Source: an uncultured beta proteobacterium (GTDB lineage: Bacteria > Pseudomonadota > Gammaproteobacteria > Burkholderiales > Burkholderiaceae). Taken from it: DNA of 60,124 nucleotides. Numbering within the stretch: the first letter of the stretch is position 1; each line of letters begins with the position of its first letter. The DNA lies in NCBI GenBank assembly GCA_903867305.1, contig CAIPQU010000050.1:1-60124 (forward strand), read 5' to 3'. The notes beneath the pieces were generated by a model. It had not been told where the DNA came from, ran no database searches, and worked only from the letters and a program-made list of their open reading frames with translations. Shown here in pieces: positions 1 to 8,212 of the stretch. The translations under genes were made by a program, and so were the position numbers.

Positions 1-17
1 ACAAATAGGAGGATTCC

Positions 18-302
18 ATGAAAAAGTTCATTTTCGGAGTTATCACTTTAGTTGCTCTTACTTCTAGTTCCATGAGCTTTGCTTGGGATCGCGATGATGG
101 ATGGAGACATCATGGAGGCTATCGTGAGCGCAGTTATGTTGAACATATTAGGCCATCACCTTTTTATATGTCGATACCCAGGCCCTATTTCGCCTCTCCA
201 AGAGAATATGGTGAACAACCTAGGGGCTATTATGGTCATCGCTATCAAATTCAACAACCAGTGATTGTTCCCTATCAATACCGCCATCGGTCACATTACT
301 GA
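18..302 (+). CDS. Small secreted protein, Arg/Tyr/His/Pro-rich
   Basis: The 94-residue product starts with a clear signal peptide (Lys-Lys, a hydrophobic stretch, and a likely cut after Ser-Phe-Ala near residue 22). The mature part of about 70 residues is rich in Arg, Tyr, His and Pro and has no cysteines, so it is probably a small basic periplasmic or surface protein. A strong AGGAGG ribosome binding site at 8-13 sits just upstream of the ATG, which supports this start. The gene ends just before a hairpin shared with the convergent receptor gene. I do not recognise a family and assign no function. Confidence 0.75.
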   Translation: MKKFIFGVITLVALTSSSMSFAWDRDDGWRHHGGYRERSYVEHIRPSPFYMSIPRPYFASPREYGEQPRGYYGHRYQIQQPVIVPYQYRHRSHY

Positions 303-313
303 TTCGATGTAGA

Positions 314-344
314 AAAAATAAACCACCAAGGTGGTTTATTTTTA
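314..344. terminator. Bidirectional rho-independent terminator
   Basis: A perfect 12-bp inverted repeat (316-327 and 330-341, stem end ACCACC/GGTGGT, 2-nt loop) has an A-run on the left and a T-run on the right. It lies between two convergent genes and can end transcription from both. Confidence 0.85.
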
Positions 345-353
345 TTAGACACT

Positions 354-2405
354 TTATAGATCGAAGTTGTATTTTAGGCTAACCCAAAAGGTTCTTGGGG
401 GAGCAGGTAAATAGTTATAAGCATTTCCTCCTATAGCTAAATTATTAGATCCATAGACCGCATAATTTACGTTACTCACATTTTTGATAGTGAATCTTGC
501 TTCCCAAGTCTTAAGCCGATATTCGGCATAAACATCCCCAAATGCATAAGATGGCATTGGGTTGTAAGCATTTTGTAAATCAAGATCATAGTACTGTGAA
601 GCTACATAGTTGAAGACTCCACCAATTGCAATTTGATTGCTTGCTTGATAGCGTGCATTCAAATTAAACAAATACTGTGGAACTAACGATACAAAATATC
701 CAGTGTTCACCCCAGAAGTATAAACAGCCCTTTGGTATCGAAACCCAGCACCCAAATTCAAATTTGAGGAGACTTTCGTAGTTCCATTGAGGTTCATACC
801 AGTTCTGCGGATATCTGCATCATTAATATTGGTTTGACTATGAGCAATAGGATCATTAAATAATCGAATTTCATCATGTGAATCTGTTTGAAAAATAGCT
901 ACATTCAATTTAGATTGCCCATAAGTGAAATCTCCGCCAAGCTCAATCGTCTTATTAATTTGAGGCCGGAGAATGGCACCACTCGTAAAATTTAGCCCTG
1001 TGACAGGGTTATAGCCAAAATATTCATCTGTATTTGCAAATCGATAAGATTGGTCATATTTTGCATAAAGTCTTTGCCCAGGTAAATATCGGTAGTTCAA
1101 GCCAAAATCATACGCATTTGCAGAAAAACTTGTTAGATAATTACCATTTGTAATCGGGTTATAACTTGCGTCAAATGAGTTGGCTGTTGTCCAAGAGATA
1201 TCTTGTTTTTGATGCCTTAATCCAGCTAGTATTTCGAAAACATCGTTAATCGGTAGTCGCTCCATAAAATAAATAGATTGATTTTTAAGATTGACGTGAT
1301 TTTGTGAAGGTGTATCGGATTGAATACCTCTACTACCGTCTGAATTGTTGTAATCAACCCCAATAATAGAAGATCCCCAACGGCCCCAGTTAGCCTTTAT
1401 TCGCGGGGTTAAATCAACTTGTCGTTTATCATATTGAATTAGGCTCAATCCAAAAGATTCATTGTCATTACTTAAGGCCGAAGAACTTCCATAAGCAGCT
1501 TCCATTTCGAATAAAAAATTACTGCCGATCGATTTAGAAATACCCGCTCTTGCAATACTCCCATCTTGAACTAAGCCATTCCCTCGCTTTACCGCATTTG
1601 AAACATAAGGACTTCCCTGACCTACTTCAAGTCCAGAAATAAAATAGGGGTAACTAGTTTGCATATGATAAGCATTAGCTTCTATAAATACTTTATCTAA
1701 CCCACCTAAATTTTGAGTTAACCTTCCATTAAATGTGTTTGATAAAGCATCAGAATTCTCTCTCCATCCATTTGTTTTAGAAGAATTAGCGAATAAAGCA
1801 AGGCTCGTGTCATTTTCTTTTTTCAGTAACGAAACATCAGCAATTAAGGTCCCATAACTTCCATATGAAATAGAAGCTTGGCTCGGCTGATGTGCACCCT
1901 CTTTAGTAATAATGTTAATTACCCCGCCGGTTGCATTGTTACCAAATTGAACGCTGGCTCCACCATTAATAATTTCAATGCGTTCAATTGAAGAAATGGG
2001 AATGGTGTTTAAAGGTGCAGAACTAGAATCAATCGGATTTAAACGAATACCATTTAGTAAAACTAGAGTGTTACTTGAGGCGGTAGAACCATATCCTCCT
2101 ATATCGGGGGTGGCGCCTATCCCTAATAAAGTTGCACTTTGGTTACTCATAGAGACATTACCAATTTGCTGCAAAATCTCTGCAAGATTAGTCGATGTCG
2201 ATTCTTTAATCTGCTCTTTTGTGATGACTTGGATATTGGCAGGAATTCGCTCAATGTTCTCTTCAAATCGTGAGCCAGAGACAACGACACTTTCTAAATT
2301 TGACTGAGCTAAAGCAGATTGACTAAATAATGCTGTTCCAACGAGTAATGCACAGGCGAGACGAATCATTTGATGCTGATCAGGCAATTTCTTGAATTGT
2401 TTCAT
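354..2405 (-). CDS. TonB-dependent outer-membrane receptor, probably for cobalamin (BtuB-like)
   Basis: The 683-residue product has a signal peptide cut near residue 33 (Ala-Leu-Ala), a TonB-box-like ESVVVSG stretch near 37-43, a plug domain (ITKEQIKES, then GGVINIITKEG near 160) and a long beta-barrel ending in an aromatic-rich strand (VSLKYNFDL). This is the normal length and order for TonB-dependent receptors, which import scarce ligands across the outer membrane using TonB energy. A cobalamin riboswitch in the leader makes B12 or a corrinoid the likely ligand; receptor sequence alone would not show this. No BtuCDF permease genes are adjacent. The ribosome binding site is weak (GGAAA), as expected for a leader-controlled gene. 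Confidence 0.85.
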   Translation of the reverse strand: MKQFKKLPDQHQMIRLACALLVGTALFSQSALAQSNLESVVVSGSRFEENIERIPANIQVITKEQIKESTSTNLAEILQQIGNVSMSNQSATLLGIGATPDIGGYGSTASSNTLVLLNGIRLNPIDSSSAPLNTIPISSIERIEIINGGASVQFGNNATGGVINIITKEGAHQPSQASISYGSYGTLIADVSLLKKENDTSLALFANSSKTNGWRENSDALSNTFNGRLTQNLGGLDKVFIEANAYHMQTSYPYFISGLEVGQGSPYVSNAVKRGNGLVQDGSIARAGISKSIGSNFLFEMEAAYGSSSALSNDNESFGLSLIQYDKRQVDLTPRIKANWGRWGSSIIGVDYNNSDGSRGIQSDTPSQNHVNLKNQSIYFMERLPINDVFEILAGLRHQKQDISWTTANSFDASYNPITNGNYLTSFSANAYDFGLNYRYLPGQRLYAKYDQSYRFANTDEYFGYNPVTGLNFTSGAILRPQINKTIELGGDFTYGQSKLNVAIFQTDSHDEIRLFNDPIAHSQTNINDADIRRTGMNLNGTTKVSSNLNLGAGFRYQRAVYTSGVNTGYFVSLVPQYLFNLNARYQASNQIAIGGVFNYVASQYYDLDLQNAYNPMPSYAFGDVYAEYRLKTWEARFTIKNVSNVNYAVYGSNNLAIGGNAYNYLPAPPRTFWVSLKYNFDL

Positions 2406-2494
2406 GATTTTTCCAAAACGAATACATTCACTGACCCGTTCCCCGACAGGTACTGGAACTAAATTACTTTGTCACTTACCCCGTAACAAGGTAA

Positions 2495-2680
2495 TACTTG
2501 TGGGGCCGGTATCCGGGCTCACATTCACTCAAACCGCCTTCCCAGCTATAGCCAGTGGCAAAATGGTTGAGTCGCCAAACCCTCTTGGCAGAATGCTTAC
2601 CGTTGCGGGGGCAGCTCAGGCAGTCCTTACTTTTACAAGCAAAAATTCCTGATTCCCGTTTAACTACGACTTTAGAATCA
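2495..2680 (-). promoter_or_regulatory. Cobalamin (B12) riboswitch in the receptor leader
   Basis: Read on the minus strand, the leader holds the class hallmarks in order: GGGAATCAGG, then CTGAGCTGCCCCCGCAACGG, the B12-box region GCCACTGGC (2551-2559), TGGGAAGGCGG, and GAGCCCGGATACCGGCC (about 2505-2521). It lies about 100 nt upstream of the receptor start on the same strand. Known members of the class shut off expression when adenosylcobalamin binds. The edges are approximate. Confidence 0.93.
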
Positions 2681-2722
2681 AATCGTGAGCACCTCACTCC
2701 CCGAATTATATACAATATCAAT

Positions 2723-2974
2723 ATGGATGAAATAAATAATGATTTAGATGACATTCAATCACCCTCTCTTTTGCAGAGGATGGATGTGCTTTCTTCAAAA
2801 TTAGAAGTGCTTCAACATGAAATCCAAACCTTAGTGCAACAAAAATCTTTTATGGAAATAAAGATTTCTGATGCCCAAGGTCGAATTCAAAAAATCCTTA
2901 ATAAACTGCCCCAAGCAACTGACACACGCCAATTGACATTATTAGATAACTCTTCTGAGACAACCCATGAGTGA
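2723..2974 (+). CDS. Small coiled-coil cell-division protein (ZapB-like)
   Basis: The 83-residue acidic product (from MDEINNDLDD) has a heptad-rich coiled coil over about residues 15-60 (LLQRMDVLSSKLEVLQHEIQ) and a polar tail. A short coiled-coil gene of this kind commonly stands directly before zapA in beta- and gammaproteobacteria and is annotated as ZapB-like. I chose the ATG at 2723 because the open frame upstream runs through the riboswitch on the other strand and does not look coding. It overlaps zapA by 8 bp, which suggests coupled translation. The family call rests on size, coiled coil and neighbour. Confidence 0.7.
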   Translation: MDEINNDLDDIQSPSLLQRMDVLSSKLEVLQHEIQTLVQQKSFMEIKISDAQGRIQKILNKLPQATDTRQLTLLDNSSETTHE

Positions 2975-3326
2975 ACCAAAATCCGTTCGTGTTGATGTTG
3001 AACTCGCTGGCCAAAAAATGGCTTTTATGACTTCGTTTGAAAACGAAGATAAGTTAAAGATTGCGGCGCGGGCTGTGAATGATCAAATTGCTCAAATTAC
3101 TTCTGGCCCTAACAAAAGTATTGAACGTGCGGCTTTAATGACAGCAGTCAGTTTTGCTGCCCAAATTCAAGATTTAAAAGAACAAGTAAAAATCAGTAAT
3201 GAGCCAGGAGTTTCCTCAGAGGTGATTACTGCGCTCACTAAAAAATTAGACGCAATCGAACAACAAATCGATAATGCGTTAGACTGTCTATCCCTGCCTG
3301 GTTCGCCAAGGTCAATAGTTCCTTGA
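2967..3326 (+). CDS. zapA: Cell division protein ZapA
   Basis: ZapA binds FtsZ and promotes bundling of Z-ring filaments at midcell. The 119-residue product has the family pattern: an N-terminal beta strand (VRVDVELAGQKMAF), then helices with ARAVNDQI and a conserved alanine-rich stretch (ERAALMTAVSFAAQI), then a C-terminal coiled coil (KKLDAIEQQIDNAL). It follows a ZapB-like gene and precedes 6S RNA, the usual order. It is slightly long for the family: the last dozen residues (LSLPGSPRSIVP) are read from the 5' part of the 6S RNA gene, so this tail is probably not a structured part of the protein. Confidence 0.9.
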   Translation: MSEPKSVRVDVELAGQKMAFMTSFENEDKLKIAARAVNDQIAQITSGPNKSIERAALMTAVSFAAQIQDLKEQVKISNEPGVSSEVITALTKKLDAIEQQIDNALDCLSLPGSPRSIVP

Positions 3327-3510
3327 ACCGATGCTAACGCATATGGCGCTAAATATGCATAGTGGGCGAGCGCGCCTTGTTTTTATAGAGTATGGCTTTA
3401 GGTTATATTCTCCCTGAAAATATTGATGTGCCCAAAACTATGCTATCGCGCCGACTTGAACTCTCTGGGTTCAGGATGACGACCTAGCGGCTAAGGCGGG
3501 GACCTTTTTT
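3285..3510 (+). ncRNA. ssrS: 6S RNA (RNA polymerase-binding regulator) with terminator
   Basis: The ends form the closing stem typical of 6S RNA: CCCTGCCT (3292-3299) pairs with AGGCGGGG (3494-3501). Inside are the GTTCGCC and CTTGAACCG blocks on the 5' side and TTGAACTCTCTGGGTTCA plus GACGACCTAGCGGC on the 3' side, followed by a T6 run at 3505-3510. Position directly after zapA matches beta- and gammaproteobacteria. 6S RNA mimics an open promoter and sequesters the housekeeping RNA polymerase in stationary phase. The exact 5' end is not fixed by sequence; it overlaps the end of zapA. Confidence 0.9.
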
Positions 3511-3524
3511 ATGAAAGAAGTTGT

Positions 3525-4340
3525 TTGACTACTCTACAAATTATTTTACTGCTGTGTCTTGGTTCAGTAACCGGTCTCGTTGCAGGCCTTCTTGGTATCG
3601 GTGGTGGAATGATTATGGTGCCATTTTTAACCATTCTTTTTCAAAACTATAACTTTCCTCAAGAGCATATTTTGCACATGGCGATTGCAACGTCTATGAC
3701 AACCATCTTATTTACCTCGATCTCTTCAGTTCGTGCACAAAATAAGAAAAAGACGATTCGTTGGGATATTGTGATCGCTCTAGCACCCGGTATTATTTTT
3801 GGTGGAATCGTTGGCGGTGGAAAAATCTTCGCGATCCTTAAAGGTCCTTGGCTCACGATATTTTTTGCCAGCTTTCAGTATTTTTCTGCCTACCAAATGC
3901 TTGCCAATAAAAAGCCAAAGCCCTCGCGTACCCTCCCAGGAAAAGCCGGTCTTTTTGGGACGGGTAGTTTAATTGGCTCAGTTTCAAGTCTAGTTGGTGC
4001 GGGTGGGGCATTTATATCGGTGCCTTTTATGACCTGGTGTAATGTGCCGATCCATAACGCTCTAGCCACATCTTCTGCGTTAGGCTTTCCGATCGCAACA
4101 GCTAGTGCAATCGGATATATCATCGGTGGCCTCAATGTCGAAAACTTACCTAGTCACACCTTAGGATATATCTTTTTACCCGCACTTCTATGTATCTCGA
4201 TAATGAGCATGATCACGGCCCCTATAGGAGTTAAGATTGCCCATCAACTCAATACAACGCAACTGCGCAGACTTTTTGCCGTGGTGCTGATCTGTATAGC
4301 GAGCTACATGCTCGCGAAAAATGTCTTTGGTGTGATCTAA
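3525..4340 (+). CDS. TauE/SafE (TSUP) family membrane permease
   Basis: The 271-residue hydrophobic protein has about eight membrane segments in two related halves, each opening with a glycine-rich motif (GLLGIGGGMIMVPF near 22-35 and SLVGAGGAFISVPF near 150). This is the TSUP pattern of sulfite, sulfoacetate or other organic-anion exporters. The start is TTG at 3525: the ATG at 3511 runs into a TGA at 3526 and cannot serve. The gene overlaps the convergent CoA-transferase by 4 bp. It is a paralogue, not an orthologue, of the permease in the sulfate island. The substrate is unknown. Confidence 0.85.
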   Translation: MTTLQIILLLCLGSVTGLVAGLLGIGGGMIMVPFLTILFQNYNFPQEHILHMAIATSMTTILFTSISSVRAQNKKKTIRWDIVIALAPGIIFGGIVGGGKIFAILKGPWLTIFFASFQYFSAYQMLANKKPKPSRTLPGKAGLFGTGSLIGSVSSLVGAGGAFISVPFMTWCNVPIHNALATSSALGFPIATASAIGYIIGGLNVENLPSHTLGYIFLPALLCISIMSMITAPIGVKIAHQLNTTQLRRLFAVVLICIASYMLAKNVFGVI

Positions 4341-5560
4341 ATAACTCCTGAAGATTGCAACAGAGCAATTTGGTCTTCAGATTTGTGTAATACCTTTTCT
4401 AGAATTTCTTGGGTATGCTGGCCAAGTGCCGGAGGGGGGATATCATAAGTAATCGGTGTTGCTGAAAACTTCATTGGACTACCCACTAATGTAACCTTCC
4501 CAGCAGCGGCATGAGGTAACTCAATTTGCATCCCACGTGCCTGAACTTGAGGCTCTTCAAATACTTCTGCAATCGAATTAATCGGACCATTGGCAACCCC
4601 AGCATCGTCGAGTAGCTGCACCCACTCTTTGGTGGTTTTTTTGATAAAGATCTCGCCTAAAATTTGGGTAATCTCTGCACGGTTATTGACGCGCTGACCA
4701 TTCGTTGCAAACTTGGGATCTTTTGCTAAATATTGGCACTGTGCAACTTCACAGAACTTATTAAATAAATTATCGTTACCACAAGCCAAAATAATGGCTC
4801 CATCCGCTGTTTTAAAGGATTGATAAGGCACGATATTGGGATGCGCATTTCCTAAGGCTTCAGGTGACTTGCCAGTAGAAAAATAATTCATCGCTTGATT
4901 AGAAAGCAAGGCTACACAAGAATCTAATAAAGCAACATCAATCCATTGCCCTTGCCCAGTAACTGCACGATGTGCGATGGCAGCACATATGGCGACAGTG
5001 GCATACATACCAGTCGTCATATCAATAATGGGCACTCCAACCCGTTGTGGGCCTCCGCCAGGCAAATCAAGACGCTCACCAGTGATGCTCATTAATCCAC
5101 CCATACCTTGCGCCATAAAATCATAACCAGGGCGATCTTTATATGGGCCCGTTTGACCAAAGCCCGTCACTGAACAATAAATAATGCCAGGGTTAATACG
5201 TTTGATATCTTCGTAGCCTAAACCGTAACGCGCCAAATCCCCAACTTTATAGTTTTCAACAATGACATCAACTTCTTTTGCCAGCTCACGCACTAACTCT
5301 TGACCTTCTGGACTTGAGATATTAATCGTGATGGACTTCTTACCACGATTCGCAGCGCAATAATATGCAGACTCTTTGGTGACTTGACCATTTTGATCGT
5401 TTAAGAAAGGTGGCGCAAATGCTCGAGAATCATCTCCCTTAACAGGCCTTTCTACCTTAATCACTTGAGCCCCTAAATCGGCTAAATTTTGGGCCGCCCA
5501 CGGACCAGCTAAAACTCTCGATAAATCGAGTACCTTAATATGAGATAAAGGACCTGACAT
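4337..5560 (-). CDS. Class III (CaiB/BaiF) CoA-transferase
   Basis: Family III enzymes move CoA between organic acids through an aspartyl-CoA thioester. The 407-residue length is typical. The N-terminus reads VLDLSRVLAGPWAAQNLADLGA, the catalytic region is RPGYDFMAQGMGGLMS with Asp147 as the expected nucleophile, and the C-terminal half keeps the LGQHTQEIL motif. It lies 23 bp downstream of malonyl-CoA decarboxylase on the same strand, so the two probably form an operon. A role in loading CoA onto malonate or a related dicarboxylate is inference from that neighbour; formyl-, succinyl- or itaconyl-type specificity cannot be excluded. Confidence 0.9.
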   Translation of the reverse strand: MSGPLSHIKVLDLSRVLAGPWAAQNLADLGAQVIKVERPVKGDDSRAFAPPFLNDQNGQVTKESAYYCAANRGKKSITINISSPEGQELVRELAKEVDVIVENYKVGDLARYGLGYEDIKRINPGIIYCSVTGFGQTGPYKDRPGYDFMAQGMGGLMSITGERLDLPGGGPQRVGVPIIDMTTGMYATVAICAAIAHRAVTGQGQWIDVALLDSCVALLSNQAMNYFSTGKSPEALGNAHPNIVPYQSFKTADGAIILACGNDNLFNKFCEVAQCQYLAKDPKFATNGQRVNNRAEITQILGEIFIKKTTKEWVQLLDDAGVANGPINSIAEVFEEPQVQARGMQIELPHAAAGKVTLVGSPMKFSATPITYDIPPPALGQHTQEILEKVLHKSEDQIALLQSSGVI

Positions 5561-5583
5561 GATTTCCTCTTGAAATGAAATGT

Positions 5584-6876
5584 TTAAAGCATTTTAGATA
5601 CTAACCGTGAGTAGATCACCTCACCATTAACAAAACGTTCATGATTATCCTCTATTTTGTCTAAGTCATAGAGGTAATTCACCATGAATCCAGCAGATTG
5701 ACGCAATCCTTTTTTCGATAAATCTGCTGCCCAATTGATACGGTATAACTGCGCACCATTTCCCAAATGAAACTTCGCTACCGGATTACCACCTTTTTTC
5801 ACAGAAAATTTAGCCAGATAAATGGCACACAAACCCGATAATGCTTTCTTTTCTTCTTCAGAAGCTGTCTCTGGATGCCAACCCGATGATAATTTCTCAG
5901 GCCAAGATTGTTTTTTTAAATTAATCACGTCTAAGTATGTGTTAACTTTGTTGAACGCAGAAGAAGCATCAGGGACCGTCCCCCCTAAAGGGGCACCTGC
6001 AATCACCCAATCCATAAATCCTGGAATTGGTGAAAGGGTGACAAAAGTTTTTAAACTCGGAAACTCAGCTTTTAAATAGGTTGCAACACGCTTAATTAAA
6101 AAATTACCTAATGAGACACCCTTCAAGCCAGGCTCACAATTACTTATGGAGTAAAAAATAGCGGCTTTAAACTGCGATGAATCAACGGTCTCCGATTTTT
6201 TATTGACGAGTGGCCCAATGGCTGAGGAGATCTCTGGGACTAATGCCACCTCGACAAAGATTAATGGCTCATCTGGCAATTGGGGATGAAAAAAGGCAAA
6301 GCAACGACGATCTGGCTGCAGTCTTCTTCTTAAATCATCCCAACCATCTATTTCATGAACCGCTTCATGCTGAATAATCTTTTCTAAAATATGCGCTGGT
6401 GACCGCCAATCAACCCGATGCATTTTCAAAAACCCCGGGTTAAACCAAGAAACAAACAAATGATGTAAATCAAAATCTAATGGCTTGAGCTCAGGCTGCT
6501 TATCTATAACCTTGATCAAGTGTCTTCGCATCGCCACGATTTCTTTGGTACCTCCATCAACGCGATTAATTCTGCGGAGTAACTCTTGTCTTGGAGATTC
6601 AGTAACTTTCGTTAAATGAATGAGGTTCTTACCAGAAGGATCTTTGACGTAATCTTGGGCAACCTTTAATACTGTTTCAGGGTCTGGGTTGAACTTTGTC
6701 GCAAGCGCGTGGTAAAAACTCAATCTTTGCTCTTCATTCAATAATCGATACTGACTAAAAATATCATTGGCCATACTCGCTGAATTGGCTTCACCGCGCT
6801 CGGTAAGAATTTTTTTTGCCGCATTAATGGCTCGAGAGAGAGATCTTACCTGTGATATTTTTTCTAAAATGGTCAT
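5584..6876 (-). CDS. Malonyl-CoA decarboxylase
   Basis: Decarboxylates malonyl-CoA to acetyl-CoA. The 430-residue product has the helical N-terminal oligomerisation domain (about 1-130) and the GNAT-fold catalytic domain. The expected catalytic serine lies in TLSPIPGF (Ser282) and the expected histidine in KFHLGNGAQL (His370). The block HLFVSWFNPGFLKMHRVDW near 139-157 is family-specific. With the downstream CoA-transferase it would allow malonate use or removal of excess malonyl-CoA. No mitochondrial-type leader is present. An A+T-rich gap of 70 bp separates it from lgt. Confidence 0.92.
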   Translation of the reverse strand: MTILEKISQVRSLSRAINAAKKILTERGEANSASMANDIFSQYRLLNEEQRLSFYHALATKFNPDPETVLKVAQDYVKDPSGKNLIHLTKVTESPRQELLRRINRVDGGTKEIVAMRRHLIKVIDKQPELKPLDFDLHHLFVSWFNPGFLKMHRVDWRSPAHILEKIIQHEAVHEIDGWDDLRRRLQPDRRCFAFFHPQLPDEPLIFVEVALVPEISSAIGPLVNKKSETVDSSQFKAAIFYSISNCEPGLKGVSLGNFLIKRVATYLKAEFPSLKTFVTLSPIPGFMDWVIAGAPLGGTVPDASSAFNKVNTYLDVINLKKQSWPEKLSSGWHPETASEEEKKALSGLCAIYLAKFSVKKGGNPVAKFHLGNGAQLYRINWAADLSKKGLRQSAGFMVNYLYDLDKIEDNHERFVNGEVIYSRLVSKML

Positions 6877-6946
6877 GCGAAACCTTCATCAAAAAAGAAT
6901 AAAAATTATAAGTAAATCTGTAGCTTTAAAAATATATTAAATCAAA

Positions 6947-7741
6947 TCAGGAACTTGATGATACTTTCTGAACACGCATCATCAAATACACTCCTAAAAT
7001 GATCATTGGCATTGAAAGCCACTGCCCCATGGATAAACCAAGCGACAAGGTGCCTAAAAATCGATCAGGCTCTCTCGTAAATTCTGCTAAAAATCGGAAA
7101 ATTCCATAGCCCAACATAAAGGCCCCTGAAGTCTGGGCGAGTCTTCGAGGATGACGTGAATAAAGCCAAAGTAGTATCCCTAGAATGATGCCTTCCCCAG
7201 CAAACTCATACAACTGAGAAGGATGCCGAATGAGCTCATCTCCTGCTTGAGGGAAAATCATTCCCCAAGATACATCCGTTGGCCGCCCCCATAATTCACC
7301 ATTAATAAAGTTGCCAATCCGGCCAAATGCCAAACCAAACGGCACTAGAGGAGCTACCATGTCGGACACCATAAAAAACGGCATTTTTCTTTTTCGACTA
7401 AACCACAAAATTGCAACTAAAACACCCAAAAATCCACCATGGAAAGACATTCCGCCCTGCCATACTTTGAATATATCAAAAGGATTTGCTAGATAATGAC
7501 TCGGAAGATAAAAAAGGCAATATCCTAACCTTCCACCACCAATCACTCCTAAGACGGCATAAAAAAGTAAATCTTCAAGATCTTCTTTGACGAATCCCTG
7601 ACTTTTCATCTGCGCTTGATCGACACGCACTCGGCCTAAAAGTAAATACTGAATAAAAGCGAGTAAATACATCAAACCATACCAATGAACCGCAACTGGA
7701 CCTAGCTGTATGGCAACCGGGTTAAATTCCGGATGAATCAT
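6947..7741 (-). CDS. lgt: Prolipoprotein diacylglyceryl transferase
   Basis: Lgt transfers diacylglycerol from phosphatidylglycerol to the lipobox cysteine of prolipoproteins in the inner membrane, the first step of lipoprotein maturation. The 264-residue protein has about seven membrane segments, an HWYGLMYL motif near residue 19, and the signature [17 protein letters not shown] near 140-157 with the essential Arg and Asn/Glu. Its ATG overlaps the stop of holC (ATGA), so the two are translationally coupled. Confidence 0.95.
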   Translation of the reverse strand: MIHPEFNPVAIQLGPVAVHWYGLMYLLAFIQYLLLGRVRVDQAQMKSQGFVKEDLEDLLFYAVLGVIGGGRLGYCLFYLPSHYLANPFDIFKVWQGGMSFHGGFLGVLVAILWFSRKRKMPFFMVSDMVAPLVPFGLAFGRIGNFINGELWGRPTDVSWGMIFPQAGDELIRHPSQLYEFAGEGIILGILLWLYSRHPRRLAQTSGAFMLGYGIFRFLAEFTREPDRFLGTLSLGLSMGQWLSMPMIILGVYLMMRVQKVSSSS

Positions 7742-8205
7742 GCAGCCCCTTTTTGGTCATGATTAAAAAGCTCTAATCCCATCGTTCTATATTGTTTGTA
7801 TCTTTCTCGACCAGCAAGTAAGTCTTTTTCCTCTACAGAAACTACCTCAATAACTCTCTCAAAACGTTCAGAAATGATTTCAATATCATTCAAAAACTGC
7901 TGCCCAAGGTGAATAAAAACGTCTTGATGTGGAATTTGAGAAAAAGATTCAACATCAAAAGTCTCACTTAAAACAATTGGCGTAAAAGAAGCAGATTCTT
8001 CATCTAAAAAACAATGCGGCAAGAACTCATCTGCACTAAAGGTCCATAACATCTTATCTAGGGACTGAAGGATTTCTTTTGGACCGACGATAACGATATT
8101 CTTTAAAGGGTCTTTTCCCTGAGAAATAGAAAATATCTTTCTCGCTAATCGACAGGTGTAAGTTACTTTATCACCAACTTGACTATGGAAATCAACTCTT
8201 GCCAC
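7738..8205 (-). CDS. holC: DNA polymerase III subunit chi
   Basis: Chi links the clamp-loader complex (through psi) to single-strand DNA-binding protein at the replication fork. The 155-residue product starts [24 protein letters not shown], as in the family, with [20 protein letters not shown] following in the middle. It sits between pepA (7 bp upstream) and lgt (4 bp overlap) on one strand, and pepA-holC linkage is common in proteobacteria. The family is poorly conserved, so context contributes to the call. Confidence 0.88.
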   Translation of the reverse strand: MARVDFHSQVGDKVTYTCRLARKIFSISQGKDPLKNIVIVGPKEILQSLDKMLWTFSADEFLPHCFLDEESASFTPIVLSETFDVESFSQIPHQDVFIHLGQQFLNDIEIISERFERVIEVVSVEEKDLLAGRERYKQYRTMGLELFNHDQKGAA

Positions 8206-8212
8206 TCTGCCA

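Noticed and set aside
2392..2652. Plus-strand open frame of 86 codons across the receptor leader
   Set aside because: It lies over the cobalamin riboswitch on the other strand and shows no coding character; the frame is fortuitous.
2555..2722. Longer N-terminus for the ZapB-like gene
   Set aside because: The extra 56 residues come from riboswitch sequence and do not resemble a protein; the ATG at 2723 fits the family length.
3511..3528. ATG before the TauE-like permease
   Set aside because: It runs into TGA after five codons; the gene starts at TTG 3525. A leader peptide is possible but unsupported.
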